Part shown: in pieces, positions 63,128-64,000 of the stretch
How positions within the stretch are numbered: the first letter of the stretch is position 1
How the letters are laid out: every line of letters starts with the position of its first letter
Assembly: GCA_965662355.1 (NCBI GenBank)
Contig: CBFIHP010000010.1
Span: forward strand, 124,001 to 188,000
DNA: 64,000 bases
Reading direction: 5' to 3'
Origin: GCA-2683825 sp965662355
GTDB lineage: Bacteria > Planctomycetota > UBA1135 > GCA-002686595
Translations under genes and position numbers: made by a program
The notes under the pieces: model-generated
What the model was told of the DNA's origin: nothing
Database searches by the model: none
Seen by the model: the letters and a program-made list of their open reading frames with translations, nothing else

Positions 63128-64000
63128 TCAAAGGCGATCCCGGCCATCGCCAATGAAACTCGCCGCCGGAAGACCCGCCGCGTTGAACAGGCTCGTCTCA
63201 TCCGCAGCTCCACCACCGAACCAAACCTCCAGCGGTTCCTCGAGCCCCTCCCTCCAGACAACAACGCTCTCCCCATCCACGCGAGCCTGGGCCGGATGCC
63301 GGATGCCGTCTCTGCCGGCGAGCGTGAAGTGCTCGAGCGTCTTGCCCTCCGTGTTCAACCCCCCGCCATGCTCGAAGAAGAGACGCAAGGTCTCTTCCTC
63401 CCGCACCCAGCCCTTGAAAAGCGGTCCCGAGTACGCGACGTCCTCCCGGCCATAGGTTCTCGCCAACGCCCAACGCGCCAAGCGCTGGCCGACAGCGATC
63501 TTTCGCGTGGGATGCAGATTGCCCGGGTCCCCGATGTCCATGGTCACGGCCATACCTGTATTAGGAATCCGGAGCGTGCGGCGTTGCTCGTCACGCAAGC
63601 GCGCGGCTTCCCCTACGTCGCGCAGGTACGCGAACGGTGCGATCTGCACGAAGTAGAACGGAAGCTCGGGTGCATCAAAACTCCGTCGCCAATCCGCAAT
63701 CAATGCAGGAAGCAGGACTCCGTACCTTCGCGCCCGTCCGCGATTGGATTCGCCCTGATACCAGAGCACGCCGCGCAACGACAATGCGCGCTGTGAACCC
63801 GAGGCCAGCGGAGCGATCATGGCGTTGTAGATCACGCCAGGCCGATTCGGATGCAACCACAGGGGCTTGCGCGACAACGGCACGCCACGCAGAAGGGCCA
63901 GTCGTTCGAGGTCCTGCCGGCATTCGGGAAAATCTCTCAAGGCCTTCGCGCTGGCCCAGGCCTCCCCGATCGTACCTCCCCAGGTCGCCGTCACGAGCCC
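63128..64000 (-). CDS. Sialate O-acetylesterase-like protein (5' end outside window)
   Basis: The frame is open to base 64000, so the N-terminal half, including the catalytic Ser, lies beyond the window. WGGTIGEAW, GVLWYQGESN and NLHPTRKIAVGQRLARWAL are SASA-domain blocks; the His in NLHP is catalytic. These secreted SGNH-like esterases remove O-acetyl groups from sugars and are abundant in planctomycetes. Confidence 0.85.
   Translation of the reverse strand, partial: GLVTATWGGTIGEAWASAKALRDFPECRQDLERLALLRGVPLSRKPLWLHPNRPGVIYNAMIAPLASGSQRALSLRGVLWYQGESNRGRARRYGVLLPALIADWRRSFDAPELPFYFVQIAPFAYLRDVGEAARLRDEQRRTLRIPNTGMAVTMDIGDPGNLHPTRKIAVGQRLARWALARTYGREDVAYSGPLFKGWVREEETLRLFFEHGGGLNTEGKTLEHFTLAGRDGIRHPAQARVDGESVVVWREGLEEPLEVWFGGGAADETSLFNAAGLPAASFIGDGRDRL

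Noticed and set aside
1..64000. tRNA, rRNA, CRISPR, IS element, prophage or replication origin
   Set aside because: I saw no sequence that I could support as any of these. Short or degenerate tRNA genes could be missed without a covariance search.

Overview
This is a GC-rich bacterial chromosome segment carrying 40 protein-coding genes that I can support, two of them cut by the window edges. The gene content points to Planctomycetota: a PSCyt1/PSCyt2/PSD1 protein followed by a DUF1501 protein, a sulfatase, a sialate O-acetylesterase, a Ser/Thr kinase fused to a formylglycine-enzyme-like domain, a cytochrome c/copper monooxygenase/TPR fusion, and an NHLM-type peptide exporter. This assignment is inference from gene families. 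I saw no rRNA, tRNA, CRISPR array, insertion sequence or phage gene.

Layout. 1-5736: 3' part of a very large DUF4011-type superfamily I helicase with a C-terminal nuclease domain. 5808-6986: an EF-hand lipoprotein fused to a deiodinase-like redoxin, in which an in-frame TGA sits exactly at the redox-active position and is followed by a SECIS-like hairpin, so I read it as a selenoprotein. 7041-8441: a PLP-dependent decarboxylase. 8518-16910: an arginine operon on the minus strand, argR-argG-(unknown P-loop NTPase)-argC-argD-argB-argE-argH, with most adjacent genes overlapping by 1-4 bases and an ArgR-like operator/promoter at 16936-16982. 16983-21606: a secreted beta-helix protein, then an M28 peptidase, a 2OG-Fe(II) oxygenase and a YdcF-family protein.

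21616-34979 is the most interesting part. Three short genes encode peptides with almost the same double-glycine leader and the same post-GG segment (KAISRA). Two of them sit in a tandem duplication, each followed by a conserved RNA hairpin and a nucleotide-cyclase-like gene. The third is followed by a class II cyclic-nucleotide phosphodiesterase-like protein. Facing them is a five-gene operon: a cNMP-binding-fold protein, an HlyD-type adaptor, a C39-peptidase ABC exporter, a second NHLM ABC transporter with a long N-terminal regulatory region, and a canonical class III cyclase fused to an FHA domain. No peptide-modifying enzyme is present. Together these look like a peptide-export system tied to cyclic-nucleotide signalling. 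The functional link is inferred, not shown.

35108-46848: the kinase/FGE-like protein, a sulfatase, a lipoprotein, a giant ten-PKD-domain secreted protein, an RluA-type pseudouridine synthase and a small Cys-rich protein. 46858-51873: an aminotransferase, an aldehyde dehydrogenase, an SDR and a glutamine-synthetase-like ligase, a possible amine or amino acid catabolic set. 51998-64000: the cytochrome/copper monooxygenase/TPR protein, Tex, a DUF3291 protein, an isopenicillin-N-synthase-like oxygenase, the PSD1/DUF1501 pair, a DUF493 protein and the 3' part of a sialate O-acetylesterase.
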